Positions 8,562-17,227 of a stretch of DNA of 64,000 nt are shown piece after piece. Position numbers and translations under genes: made by a program. Each line of letters opens with the position of its first letter. Positions within the stretch are counted from its first letter, which is position 1. This DNA comes from Martinezella lusitana (GTDB lineage: Bacteria > Pseudomonadota > Alphaproteobacteria > Rhizobiales > Rhizobiaceae): NCBI RefSeq assembly GCF_900094565.1, contig NZ_FMAF01000026.1:25276-89275 (forward strand). Direction: 5' to 3'. The notes beneath the pieces are model-generated. The model made no database searches, was not told the DNA's origin, and saw only the letters and a list, made by a program, of their open reading frames with translations.

Positions 8562-9200
8562 ATGAAGGTTGTTGCGATATCGACCAGACATGGGCTTCCT
8601 GCACAGCACCTTCTCGAAGCACATCATCGACTTCGAGCTCAAGTGTTTTCAAATCGGTTGGGTTGGGAGGTCGGTGTTCTTGACGGCCGGGAAGCGGACG
8701 TCTTCGACGCTCTCCAGCCGACTTACATACTCGCCGTATCGGACAGCGCTCGTGTGGCAGGATGCGCTAGACTCCTGCCGGCCATGGGTCCGACGATGGT
8801 GACCCATGTCTTTTCGTCACTGCTAACGCATGGACACCTAAACGCCCATCCAAGTATGATCGAAAGCTCCCGTTTTTGCGTGGACACAACCTTGGTCGAT
8901 CTTCGCGGAGGAGGCCTCGTCCACGAGGCCACTTTGACCATGTTCGCAGGCATCATCGAATGGTGCATCGCAAATGGGTACACGGAGCTCGTCACGGTGA
9001 CCGATCTTCGATTCGAGCGGATCCTTGCACGCGTTGGGTGGCACCTATCGCGATTGGGCGAACCAAAGAACATTGGCAAGACAATTGCCGTCGCGGGCAC
9101 CTTACCGGTGAACGCCGAGACATTCCTGAGGCTTCGTCCATCCAGTTACCGTTCTGAATTCATCTCCCCAGATGGGCAGCGGAAAAGGAGAAATCCATGA
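8562..9200 (+). CDS. traI: Acyl-homoserine-lactone synthase TraI
   Basis: A 212-aa LuxI-family autoinducer synthase that makes an acyl-homoserine lactone from S-adenosylmethionine and acyl-ACP in the cytoplasm. The family-invariant residues are present: Arg25 and Phe29 in 'RLRAQVF', Trp35, Asp46 and Asp49 in 'EADVFD', Arg70 in 'GCARLLP', and the 'ESSRFCVD' segment. An RBS (GGAGAT) precedes the ATG at 8562. It is the first gene of the trb operon and overlaps trbB by 4 bases, so signal synthesis and mating-channel genes should be co-expressed in a positive loop with TraR. Confidence 0.93.
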   Translation: MKVVAISTRHGLPAQHLLEAHHRLRAQVFSNRLGWEVGVLDGREADVFDALQPTYILAVSDSARVAGCARLLPAMGPTMVTHVFSSLLTHGHLNAHPSMIESSRFCVDTTLVDLRGGGLVHEATLTMFAGIIEWCIANGYTELVTVTDLRFERILARVGWHLSRLGEPKNIGKTIAVAGTLPVNAETFLRLRPSSYRSEFISPDGQRKRRNP

Positions 9201-10174
9201 ACCAGCTCCGCTCTCACCACCGGCTTGTCTGCAAACTTCAAGACGCGCTCGGCCATAAGCTGTGCGCCGCATTGGAAGACGTGGATGTGATCGAAATAAT
9301 GCTCAATCCGGACGGAAAGCTCTTTATTGAGCGCCTCGCTCACGGCGTTGCGGCGGCCGGCGAAATGTCCCCCGTCGCCGCGGAAACGGTGATCGGAATT
9401 GTGGCGCATTTCCTTCAGTCCCAGGTAGACACGAAGCAACCGATCATCTCCGGCGAGCTCCCGATAGGTGGGCACCGCTTCGAAGGCCTTTTACCACCAG
9501 CGGTCGCCAAGCCAGCCTTTACGATCCGCCGCCGTGCCCCACGCCTAATTCCGCTGGAAGAATATGTGCGGTCAGGCGCGCTGACGGGATGCCACGCCTT
9601 AATGATCCGAAAGGCGATTTCCAAAAGGCGAAACATCATCGTATCCGGGGGCGCCGGTTCTGGCAAAACGACGCTTGCGAACGCGTTGATCGATGAGATC
9701 GTCAAATTCGCCCCCGAAGACCGTTTGGTGATCCTCGAAGATACCGCCGAAATTCATTGTTCGGCCGAGAACGCCGTTCTTCTGCATACCAGCGATACCG
9801 TTGATATGTCACGATTGCTGAAGAGCACGATGCGACTGCGCCCCGACAGGATTGTCGTCGGCGAAGTCCGCGACGGTGCCGCGTTGACTCTGCTGAAGGC
9901 GTGGAACACCGGTCATCCCGGAGGCGTTGCGACAATTCACTCGAACACCGCCATGTCGGCCCTCCGCCGCTTTGAACAATTGACCGCAGAAGCAAGCCAG
10001 CAGCCGATGCACGAGGTTATCGGTGAGGCAGTCGACCTCATCATCTCCATTGAACGGACACCGCGCGGGCGACGGGTTCGAGACGTCATCCACATCGAAC
10101 GGTTCGCGGAGGGCCAATACCAGATCGGTTCAGACCAACTCGATGAGGAAGAGGAGGCCCGTCATGTCGCGTAA
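9197..10174 (+). CDS. trbB: Conjugal transfer ATPase TrbB (VirB11-like)
   Basis: A 325-aa secretion ATPase of the VirB11/PulE superfamily that energises assembly of the mating channel at the cytoplasmic membrane. It has Walker A 'VSGGAGSGKTTLANALIDEI' (around residue 150), the Asp-box 'LVILEDTAEIHC', 'LRLRPDRIVVGEVRDGAAL' and the His-box 'TGHPGGVATIHSN'. Its start overlaps the traI stop (ATGA). Confidence 0.94.
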   Translation: MNQLRSHHRLVCKLQDALGHKLCAALEDVDVIEIMLNPDGKLFIERLAHGVAAAGEMSPVAAETVIGIVAHFLQSQVDTKQPIISGELPIGGHRFEGLLPPAVAKPAFTIRRRAPRLIPLEEYVRSGALTGCHALMIRKAISKRRNIIVSGGAGSGKTTLANALIDEIVKFAPEDRLVILEDTAEIHCSAENAVLLHTSDTVDMSRLLKSTMRLRPDRIVVGEVRDGAALTLLKAWNTGHPGGVATIHSNTAMSALRRFEQLTAEASQQPMHEVIGEAVDLIISIERTPRGRRVRDVIHIERFAEGQYQIGSDQLDEEEEARHVA

Positions 10175-10547
10175 GCCTTCGCTCGCCAAGGTCACATTCT
10201 CTGTCCTAACGACAGTTCTCGCTTCGCTTGATCCGGCACTCGCCAGTTCGGGCGGTGGCGGACTGCCCTGGGAAGGACCACTGCAGCAGATTCAAGAGTC
10301 GATCACCGGACCTGTCGCAGGATACATCGCACTTGCGGCTGTCGCCATAGCCGGCGGCATGCTCATATTTGGTGGGGAGTTGAACGACTTCGCGCGGCGA
10401 CTTGTATACGTGGTTCTCGTCGCCGGCATTCTGCTCGGTGCCACGACCATTGTGGGCCTGTTCGGCGCGACTGGAGCTTCAATTGGCCTGACGAGGGAGC
10501 TGGTCGCCTCGGACGGCTTCCAAGGCGCAGGAGTGACAAATGGCTGA
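10164..10547 (+). CDS. trbC: Conjugal transfer pilin-like protein TrbC (VirB2-like)
   Basis: 127 aa with a long N-terminal signal segment ending near 'LDPALASSGGGG', then two hydrophobic helices ('GYIALAAVAIAGGMLIF' and 'LVYVVLVAGILLGATTIVGL'), as in VirB2/TrbC pilins. TrbC is processed and, in RP4, cyclised to form the pilus; TraF of this plasmid is the likely processing peptidase. The ATG at 10164 overlaps the trbB stop by 11 bases. Confidence 0.9.
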   Translation: MSRKPSLAKVTFSVLTTVLASLDPALASSGGGGLPWEGPLQQIQESITGPVAGYIALAAVAIAGGMLIFGGELNDFARRLVYVVLVAGILLGATTIVGLFGATGASIGLTRELVASDGFQGAGVTNG

Positions 10548-10839
10548 GTCCGCGTCCGGTCTGCAGCGGAACCGCATCCACCGCGCGCTGTCGCGCCCGA
10601 ACCTTCTGGTGGGCGCGGACCGGGAACTGGTGCTGATCACCGGCTTGGCCGCAGTCATCCTCATCTTCGTCGTTCTTACGATCTATTCGGCGCTCTTCGG
10701 CGTTGGCGTCTGGATTGTCATCGTCGGGCTCTTGAGAATGATGGCAAAGGCCGATCCGCTCATGCGACAGGTCTATGTCCGCCATATCTCGTACAAGCAT
10801 TACTACAAGGCGACCTCCTCGCCGTGGCGCCGGTATTGA
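10540..10839 (+). CDS. trbD: Conjugal transfer protein TrbD (VirB3-like)
   Basis: A 99-aa inner-membrane component with the VirB3/TrbD pattern. A short cytoplasmic N-terminus ('RIHRALSRPNLLVGADRELV') is followed by a hydrophobic hairpin ('LITGLAAVILIFVVLTIYSA', 'FGVGVWIVIVGLLRMMA') and the tail 'YKHYYKATSSPWRRY'. It overlaps the end of trbC by 8 bases and precedes trbE, its usual partner ATPase. Confidence 0.92.
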   Translation: MAESASGLQRNRIHRALSRPNLLVGADRELVLITGLAAVILIFVVLTIYSALFGVGVWIVIVGLLRMMAKADPLMRQVYVRHISYKHYYKATSSPWRRY

Positions 10840-10848
10840 GAGGAACGC

Positions 10849-13305
10849 ATGGTCGCTCTCAAACGCTTCCGGGCCCCCGACCCATCCTTTGCTGATCTCG
10901 TCCCCTATGCCGGCCTCGTCGACAATGGTGTTCTCCTGTTGAAAGACGGAAGCCTGATGGCCGCCTGGTATTTTGCGGGACCAGATTCAGAGAGCGCCAC
11001 GGCCCTCGATCGCAACGAACTGTCGCGCCATATCAATACAATCCTCTCGCGGCTCGGGAGCGGCTGGATGATCCAGGTCGAGGCAGTTCGCATCCCGACA
11101 TTCGACTATCCGTCGGATAATCGTTGTCACTTTCCCGATCCTGTAACTCGCGCGATCGACGCCGAGCGGCGGGCGCATTTCGCCCGCGAACAGGGGCATT
11201 TCGAGAGTAAACACGCGCTGATCCTGACCTATCGGCCGCTCGAATCCAAAAAAACGGCGCTCAGCAAATACATCTACTCGGACGAGGTGAGCCGCAAGAA
11301 GACCTATGCCGACACGGTGCTGTTCATTTTCAAGAACGCGGTCCGCGAGATCGAGCAGTATTTCGCCAATACGCTTTCGATCCGTCGCATGGAAACGCGG
11401 GAGGCTCTCGAGAGGGGAGGGGCGCGGGTTGCCCGCTACGACGAACTGCTCCAATTCGTTCGCTTCTGCATCACTGGTGACAACCATCCGATCCGGCTGC
11501 CGGATGTGCCCATGTTTCTCGACTGGATCGCGACCGCCGAGCTTGAACATGGGCTGACCTCAAAGGTTGAAAGCCGCTTCCTCGGTGTCGTCGCGATCGA
11601 CGGCCTGCCGGCCGAGAGCTGGCCGGGGATCCTCAACAGCCTCGATCTCATGCCGCTAACCTACCGCTGGTCGTCGCGCTTCATTTTTCTCGACGCGCAG
11701 GAGGCCAGACAAAAACTGGAGCGGACCCGCAAGAAATGGCAGCAGAAGGTGCGCCCATTCTTCGACCAGCTTTTTCAGACGCAGAGCCGTTCGCTTGATC
11801 AGGACGCCATGAACATGGTCGCCGAGACAGAAGAGGCTATCGCCCAGGCTTCGTCGCAGTTGGTCGCATACGGCTATTACACGCCCGTCATCGTTCTCTT
11901 CGATCACGATCGTGAAGGACTGCAGGAAAAGGCAGAGTCCATCCGCAGACTTATTCAGGCGGAGGGCTTCGGGGCGCGCATCGAAACGCTCAACGCCACC
12001 GATGCCTACCTCGGCAGCCTACCGGGCAATTGGTATTGCAACATCCGCGAACCGCTGATCAATACCAGCAACCTTGCCGATCTCATTCCGCTCAACTCTG
12101 TCTGGTCGGGCTCCCCTGTCGCGCCGTGCCCGTTCTACCCGCCGAATTCACCGCCACTGATGCAGGTGGCGAGCGGGTCGACGCCGTTCCGGCTGAACCT
12201 ACATGTCGACGACGTCGGTCACACACTCATTTTTGGGCCGACCGGTTCGGGCAAGTCGACGCTGCTTGCACTAATCGCCGCGCAGTTCCGGCGCTATGAA
12301 CGCGCCCAGATCTTCGCCTTTGACAAGGGGAACTCTCTCCTTCCGCTGACCCTTGCCACCGGAGGTGATCACTATGAGATCGGTGGCGACGCTCAAGAAG
12401 AGGCGAAGGCGCTGGCCTTCTGCCCGCTGTCGGACCTCTCCAGCGACAGTGATCGCGCATGGGCCGCGGAATGGATCGAGATGTTGATCGCGCTGCAGGG
12501 CGTGACCATCACCCCGGACCACCGCAATGCGGTCTCTCGCCAGATTGGCTTGATGGCCAGTGCAGCGGGCCGATCTCTCTCGGACTTTGTAAGCGGCGTA
12601 CAGATGCGCGAGATCAAGGACGCGCTCCATCACTACACCGTCGATGGTCCCATGGGCCAGCTTCTCGATGCTGAGAAAGACGGACTGTTGCTTGGCTCAT
12701 TCCAGACCTTTGAGATCGAAGAGTTGATGAACATGGGCGAGCGGAACCTCGTACCTGTTCTCACCTATCTGTTCCGCCGCATCGAAAAGCGCCTCGATGG
12801 CTCACCGAGCCTCATCGTCCTAGACGAAGCCTGGCTGATGCTCGGCCATCCGGTCTTCAGGAGCAAGATCCGAGAGTGGCTGAAGGTGCTGCGCAAGGCG
12901 AACTGCGCGGTGGTATTGGCCACGCAATCCATTTCCGATGCTGAGCGTTCCGGCATCATCGACGTGTTGAAGGAATCCTGCCCCACGAAAATTTGCCTGC
13001 CGAACGGCGCCGCAAGTGAGCCTGGGACCCGCGAGTTCTATGAGCGGATTGGCTTCAACGAGAGACAGATCGAGATCGTTTCGAATGCGATTCCTAAGCG
13101 AGAATATTACGTCGCAACGTCCGAAGGCAGGCGGCTCTTCGACATGTCGCTCGGCCCCGTGGCGCTCAGTTTCGTTGGCGCATCCGGCAAGGAAGACCTG
13201 AAGCGCATCCGCACGCTCAGTTCCAAACACGGCCGCGACTGGCCGATCCACTGGCTACGAACGAGAGGAGTTCAGGATGCCGCAGCGCTGCTCAACCTCG
13301 AATAA
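10849..13305 (+). CDS. trbE: Conjugal transfer ATPase TrbE (VirB4-like)
   Basis: An 818-aa VirB4-family ATPase, the largest motor of the type IV secretion channel. The N-terminal CagE/TrbE domain is followed by Walker A 'IFGPTGSGKSTLLALIAAQF' (around residue 463). Further on are Walker B 'LIVLDEAWLMLGH' and the family motif 'VLATQSISDAERSGI'. Length is standard for TrbE. It starts 9 bases after trbD and its last 29 bases overlap trbJ. Confidence 0.95.
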   Translation: MVALKRFRAPDPSFADLVPYAGLVDNGVLLLKDGSLMAAWYFAGPDSESATALDRNELSRHINTILSRLGSGWMIQVEAVRIPTFDYPSDNRCHFPDPVTRAIDAERRAHFAREQGHFESKHALILTYRPLESKKTALSKYIYSDEVSRKKTYADTVLFIFKNAVREIEQYFANTLSIRRMETREALERGGARVARYDELLQFVRFCITGDNHPIRLPDVPMFLDWIATAELEHGLTSKVESRFLGVVAIDGLPAESWPGILNSLDLMPLTYRWSSRFIFLDAQEARQKLERTRKKWQQKVRPFFDQLFQTQSRSLDQDAMNMVAETEEAIAQASSQLVAYGYYTPVIVLFDHDREGLQEKAESIRRLIQAEGFGARIETLNATDAYLGSLPGNWYCNIREPLINTSNLADLIPLNSVWSGSPVAPCPFYPPNSPPLMQVASGSTPFRLNLHVDDVGHTLIFGPTGSGKSTLLALIAAQFRRYERAQIFAFDKGNSLLPLTLATGGDHYEIGGDAQEEAKALAFCPLSDLSSDSDRAWAAEWIEMLIALQGVTITPDHRNAVSRQIGLMASAAGRSLSDFVSGVQMREIKDALHHYTVDGPMGQLLDAEKDGLLLGSFQTFEIEELMNMGERNLVPVLTYLFRRIEKRLDGSPSLIVLDEAWLMLGHPVFRSKIREWLKVLRKANCAVVLATQSISDAERSGIIDVLKESCPTKICLPNGAASEPGTREFYERIGFNERQIEIVSNAIPKREYYVATSEGRRLFDMSLGPVALSFVGASGKEDLKRIRTLSSKHGRDWPIHWLRTRGVQDAAALLNLE

Positions 13306-14080
13306 ATTGCTCACTGGCCTGGCGGCTGTCGCATTGATGGCCGGCACTGTCGTGCCCGCAAATGCTGGAACTGCCACGGGTGCCGCCACCGAGTGGACGC
13401 AGGTCCTCAATAATGGCGAGCTGGTCGCTTTGGTCGGGAAGTCCGGCGAGCAGATCCAGAACCAGCTCACCCAGATCAGCCAGCTCGCACAACAGATCGA
13501 AACGCAGCTGAATATCTACCAAAACCTCCTCCAGAACACGGCGACGCTTCCGTCGCATATGTGGGGGCAGGTCGAAAGCGATCTCAACCAGCTGCGCAGC
13601 ATCGTCGACCAGGGCCAGAGCATCTCGTTTTCCATGGGCAATGCGGATGATGTGTTGCAACAACGTTTTCAGAGCTACTCAAGCCTTAAAACCAACCTGC
13701 CAGACAATTCGTCGTTTTCTACCACCTATCAGTCCTGGTCCGATACGAACCGGGACACGATCGCCAGCACGCTGAAGGCGGCGAGTCTGACGGCCGAGCA
13801 ATTCGATAGCGAGGAAGGCACGATGTCCTCGCTGCGGTCCATGTCCGAGACCGCCGACGGGCAGATGAAAGCCCTGCAGGTCGGGCATGAGATCGCCGCG
13901 CAACAGGTCGCCCAGATTCAGAAGCTTCGCGGCCTCGTCTCGCAGCAAATGACGATGATGGGCACCTGGCTCCAGACCGAACAGACCGACAAGGACCTTG
14001 CGCAGGCGCGGCGTGAGAAATTCTTCAGCGGGACTGCCCCTTCCACCTCCGGCGGCGAAAAGATGAAAGTCGAGTGGTAA
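13277..14080 (+). CDS. trbJ: Conjugal transfer protein TrbJ (VirB5-like)
   Basis: A 267-aa secreted minor component of the mating apparatus. It has a signal peptide ('GLAAVALMAGTVVPANAGTA') and a Gln-rich helical body typical of TrbJ/VirB5 ('NQLTQISQLAQQIETQLNIY', 'HEIAAQQVAQIQKLRGLVSQ'). The ATG at 13277 lies inside the trbE end. Only 4 bases separate its stop from trbL, leaving no room for the trbK entry-exclusion gene found here in Ti-type operons. Confidence 0.92.
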   Translation: MPQRCSTSNKLLTGLAAVALMAGTVVPANAGTATGAATEWTQVLNNGELVALVGKSGEQIQNQLTQISQLAQQIETQLNIYQNLLQNTATLPSHMWGQVESDLNQLRSIVDQGQSISFSMGNADDVLQQRFQSYSSLKTNLPDNSSFSTTYQSWSDTNRDTIASTLKAASLTAEQFDSEEGTMSSLRSMSETADGQMKALQVGHEIAAQQVAQIQKLRGLVSQQMTMMGTWLQTEQTDKDLAQARREKFFSGTAPSTSGGEKMKVEW

Positions 14081-14084
14081 GCAC

Positions 14085-15263
14085 ATGACAACAATATGTC
14101 TTCGGCGGCTCCGCACCGCGATGGTGATTGCCACCTTCTGCATGCTGGCAGCACAGCCGGCAGTCGCCCAAGAAGGTTCAGTGCTGACCTCATTACAGAG
14201 CCAGATCACCACGGCCGCAAAGGGGTGGGAAACTACTGTCATGGATGCGGCGAAATCCTTGTTCTGGATCCTCGCGACAATCGAGATTGGCATCGCCGCC
14301 GTCTGGCTCGCATTGCAGGCAGCTTCGCTAGACAGCTGGTTTGCCGAGCTTGTCCGGCGGATCATATTCGTCGGCTTTTTTGCCTTCGTTTTGGGACAGG
14401 GGCCGGCCTTTGCGAAGGCAGTGGTGGATAGTTTGTTTGAGATTGGGGCTGGAGGCGGCACGGCCTCCCCAGCAGACGTCTTCAATGCTGGACTCGCCGT
14501 CGCAACGAAGATGTCGGAAAAGATACAGTTCGGTCTTTTTGAGGACAACGCGTTGGCGATCTCGGCTGCTTTTGCAATGGTCGTCGTCGTCATCTCATTC
14601 TCGCTTGTCGCCGCGATTTTCGTGTCGGTCATGGTTGAGATGTATATCGGCCTTCTTGCCGGTATGATCATGCTGGGGCTTGGCGGCTCGTCCTATACAA
14701 AGGATTTCGCGGTCCGATATTTGGTCTACGCCTTCTCGGTCGGAATGAAACTCATGGCGCTCGTCATGATCTCGCGTATCGGATCAGAGGTGCTGATCGG
14801 GTTGGCAGACCAGCCCGACATTGGCGACCAGTTCCAGACTGCGCTTGCGATCGCTGGTATCGCTGTCGTGGTCTTCATTATCGCCATCTACGTCCCGAAC
14901 ATCATGCAGGGTGTTGTTCAGGGCGCGTCCGTCTCGGGCGGAATGGAGGCAATAAGGCACGGTGGTCAGGCCGCATCGTTTGCGACAGGAGCAGGGTTCC
15001 TCGCGGCGGGCGCTGCCGGGGCGGGATTTGCGGCGGCTCAAACCGCGCGCGCCGCGGGGTCATCCGTCGCAGGCGCAATGCTGCGGGGTTTCGGCGCAGG
15101 GATCGGCTCGGCAGGAAAAGCGGCGGGCTCGGCTACCAAGGAGAAGGCCATCGGCTCTCCCGGTGCCTACGCCGGGTCTATCCTAGGCCTTGCTAACGCC
15201 AAGCTGGATCAGGCGCGCAGTGGGCACAGCGGACCAAAGCCACTTCCCGAACTTAAAGACTAA
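14085..15263 (+). CDS. trbL: Conjugal transfer membrane protein TrbL (VirB6-like)
   Basis: 392 aa: signal-like N-terminus, about six transmembrane helices (for example 'LFWILATIEIGIAAVWLAL', 'LLAGMIMLGLGGSSYTKDF', 'ALAIAGIAVVVFIIAIYVP') and a Gly/Ala-rich cytoplasmic tail. It is the polytopic inner-membrane channel subunit. The motif 'GGSSYTKDFAVRY' is typical of TrbL. Confidence 0.93.
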   Translation: MTTICLRRLRTAMVIATFCMLAAQPAVAQEGSVLTSLQSQITTAAKGWETTVMDAAKSLFWILATIEIGIAAVWLALQAASLDSWFAELVRRIIFVGFFAFVLGQGPAFAKAVVDSLFEIGAGGGTASPADVFNAGLAVATKMSEKIQFGLFEDNALAISAAFAMVVVVISFSLVAAIFVSVMVEMYIGLLAGMIMLGLGGSSYTKDFAVRYLVYAFSVGMKLMALVMISRIGSEVLIGLADQPDIGDQFQTALAIAGIAVVVFIIAIYVPNIMQGVVQGASVSGGMEAIRHGGQAASFATGAGFLAAGAAGAGFAAAQTARAAGSSVAGAMLRGFGAGIGSAGKAAGSATKEKAIGSPGAYAGSILGLANAKLDQARSGHSGPKPLPELKD

Positions 15264-15287
15264 TAGCAATCAGAAAGTGATCGATCG

Positions 15288-15950
15288 ATGGCAGCGAAAC
15301 GCGCTCCCGAAAACCCGTATCTTGCCGCGCGCCAGGAATGGAATGAGCGATACGGCTCCTATGTGCAGGCCGCGGCCGCATGGCGCATCGTCGGCATACT
15401 GGGTCTGACCATGGCCGTGATCGGCTTCGGGTACGCGATATACCTAAGCACGCAGGTGAAGCTGGTGCCTTATATCGTCCAGGTCGACAAGCTCGGCACC
15501 TCGGTCACCTCAGGGTTCCCCGAGCAGATCGAATACGCGGATGTGCGGGTGGTGCGCGCCACGCTTGGCAACTTCGTAACGAGCTTCCGCAGCGTCACAC
15601 CGGATGCCGTAGTGCAAAAGCAATATATCGATCGAACCTATGCGCTTCTGCGAGCTTCCGATCCCTCGACCCAGAAGATCAATGACTGGTTCCGCAGCAA
15701 TTCGCCGTTCGAAAAGGCGAAGTCGTCGACGATCGCCATCGAGGTCAACAACATAGTGGCGCTCTCCAATCAGACTTATCAGATCGACTGGACCGAATAC
15801 GAACGGGACCGGAAGGGCAAGGAAACCGGGACGCGCCGGTTCCGCGGAATCGCGACGGTTGCGCTTACCGCGCCGCAGGACGAGGCGACCATCCGCCTCA
15901 ATCCGATCGGCCTCTACGTTAGGGATTTTGACTGGACGGCACAGCTTTGA
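15288..15950 (+). CDS. trbF: Conjugal transfer protein TrbF (VirB8-like)
   Basis: A 220-aa bitopic inner-membrane protein. A cytoplasmic start with 'NPYLAARQEWNERYGSYVQA' precedes one transmembrane helix ('VGILGLTMAVIGFGYAIYL'). The periplasmic domain has the VirB8 fold pattern ('VPYIVQVDKLG', 'QIDWTEYERDRKGKETGTRR'). It organises the channel assembly. Confidence 0.93.
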   Translation: MAAKRAPENPYLAARQEWNERYGSYVQAAAAWRIVGILGLTMAVIGFGYAIYLSTQVKLVPYIVQVDKLGTSVTSGFPEQIEYADVRVVRATLGNFVTSFRSVTPDAVVQKQYIDRTYALLRASDPSTQKINDWFRSNSPFEKAKSSTIAIEVNNIVALSNQTYQIDWTEYERDRKGKETGTRRFRGIATVALTAPQDEATIRLNPIGLYVRDFDWTAQL

Positions 15951-15966
15951 GGGCAGGGGATTTGAC

Positions 15967-16779
15967 ATGCACAGAACAGCACTAATTGCAGCCACCGGCT
16001 GCTTGGCGGGACTCGTCTTTGTGGGCGGCGCTGAGGCGCAGACCATGACGGCAAATGAGGTGAATGGCACGACCATTTCCAGGAAATGGCGCGTCGCGCC
16101 CGGACTGGTGACGGCAGGCTCCGATGGCAAGGTCACCTTTCTCTTCGGCGAAACCCAGCCGTCCGTTGTCTGCTCGCCCTTGCAGGTCTGCGATATCGAA
16201 CTCCAGAGCGGCGAGATCGTCCGCGATGTTCTCGTTGGAGATACTGTTCGCTGGAAGGTGGAGCCTGCCACCTCCGGTGCAATCGGCGGCCAAGCGATCC
16301 ATCTGATCGTCAAGCCGTCGGAAGTAGGTCTTGTCACCTCGATGGTGGTCACGACGTCGCGACGCACCTATTACATCCAGCTCAAGTCACATCCGAGCCA
16401 GTACATGGCACGCGTCGGCTTCGAATATCCGGAGGACGTCTCGACCAAGCTCGCCGACATCAATTCCCGGCTCGAGACCGGCGGCATTCCCGGGGCGGCA
16501 CCCGACAAACTGAACTTCTCATATTCCGTGAGTGGCTCGGCACCTTGGAAGCCGACGCGGGTCTATTCGGATGGCGTGAAAACCTACATCCAGTTTTCGA
16601 AGTCGATCTCAGGTCAGGATGCACCGGTGCTGGTCGTGATCCACGGCGGCCAGAGCCGCATCGTCAATTACCGAATGAAGAACGACTTGATGATCGTCGA
16701 TTATGCCGTCGACGAGGCGATCCTCGTCTCCGGCGTCGGCTGGCGCCAGCAGAAGATTACCATTCGGCGAGGAGGCTAA
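15967..16779 (+). CDS. trbG: Conjugal transfer protein TrbG (VirB9-like)
   Basis: A 270-aa periplasmic/outer-membrane-associated core-complex component. The signal peptide ends near 'VGGAEAQTM'. VirB9/CagX features follow: 'VTFLFGETQPSVVCSPLQVC', 'HLIVKPSEVGLVTSMVVTT', 'RRTYYIQLKSH', and C-terminal 'PTRVYSDGVKTYIQF' with 'RIVNYRMKNDLMIVDY'. The ATG at 15967 fits the signal peptide; the frame is open upstream inside trbF. Confidence 0.93.
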   Translation: MHRTALIAATGCLAGLVFVGGAEAQTMTANEVNGTTISRKWRVAPGLVTAGSDGKVTFLFGETQPSVVCSPLQVCDIELQSGEIVRDVLVGDTVRWKVEPATSGAIGGQAIHLIVKPSEVGLVTSMVVTTSRRTYYIQLKSHPSQYMARVGFEYPEDVSTKLADINSRLETGGIPGAAPDKLNFSYSVSGSAPWKPTRVYSDGVKTYIQFSKSISGQDAPVLVVIHGGQSRIVNYRMKNDLMIVDYAVDEAILVSGVGWRQQKITIRRGG

Positions 16780-16782
16780 GCT

Positions 16783-17217
16783 ATGCACAAGCTTCTCGTC
16801 ATCATCATCAGCGGCTTTCTCACCGCATGCCAAACTGCTGGGGATGGGTCTGACGCCAGGTCAAACGCCGCGCCGGTCTCCGGGCCCGCCGCAAGTGCCA
16901 TCGCCGCCGACATGGCAAGCCGGCTCGCCGAGCAGATCAGTCCCGTGAGGTCGACGACAATCAAGATGGAAAGGGACACATCGGAGTTTGCGGCGGCACT
17001 CGAGGCGGCCCTCAAGGGCTCTGGCTACACCGTTCTAACCGACGGCAAAGTTGGAAAGGACGTGAAACCGGTCGAGCTCACTTACGCGATCGATGGCACT
17101 CAAGATCAGGTGCTCGCGCGGCTGTCAACACCGTCCATTACCCTTGGCCGCGCATACAAAGCAACGGCCGCCGGTGCGACGCCGGCAAGTCCGCTCTCCA
17201 TCATGCAGCGTAATTGA
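16783..17217 (+). CDS. trbH: Conjugal transfer lipoprotein TrbH (VirB7-like)
   Basis: A 144-aa lipoprotein. The N-terminal 'LLVIIISGFLTAC' is a signal peptide with a lipobox, giving lipidated Cys16 after cleavage. The remaining sequence is Ala-rich and soluble, with 'EFAAALEAALKGSGYTVL'. It occupies the TrbH slot between trbG and trbI and probably anchors the core complex in the outer membrane. Confidence 0.9.
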   Translation: MHKLLVIIISGFLTACQTAGDGSDARSNAAPVSGPAASAIAADMASRLAEQISPVRSTTIKMERDTSEFAAALEAALKGSGYTVLTDGKVGKDVKPVELTYAIDGTQDQVLARLSTPSITLGRAYKATAAGATPASPLSIMQRN

Positions 17218-17227
17218 GGGGAAAGGT

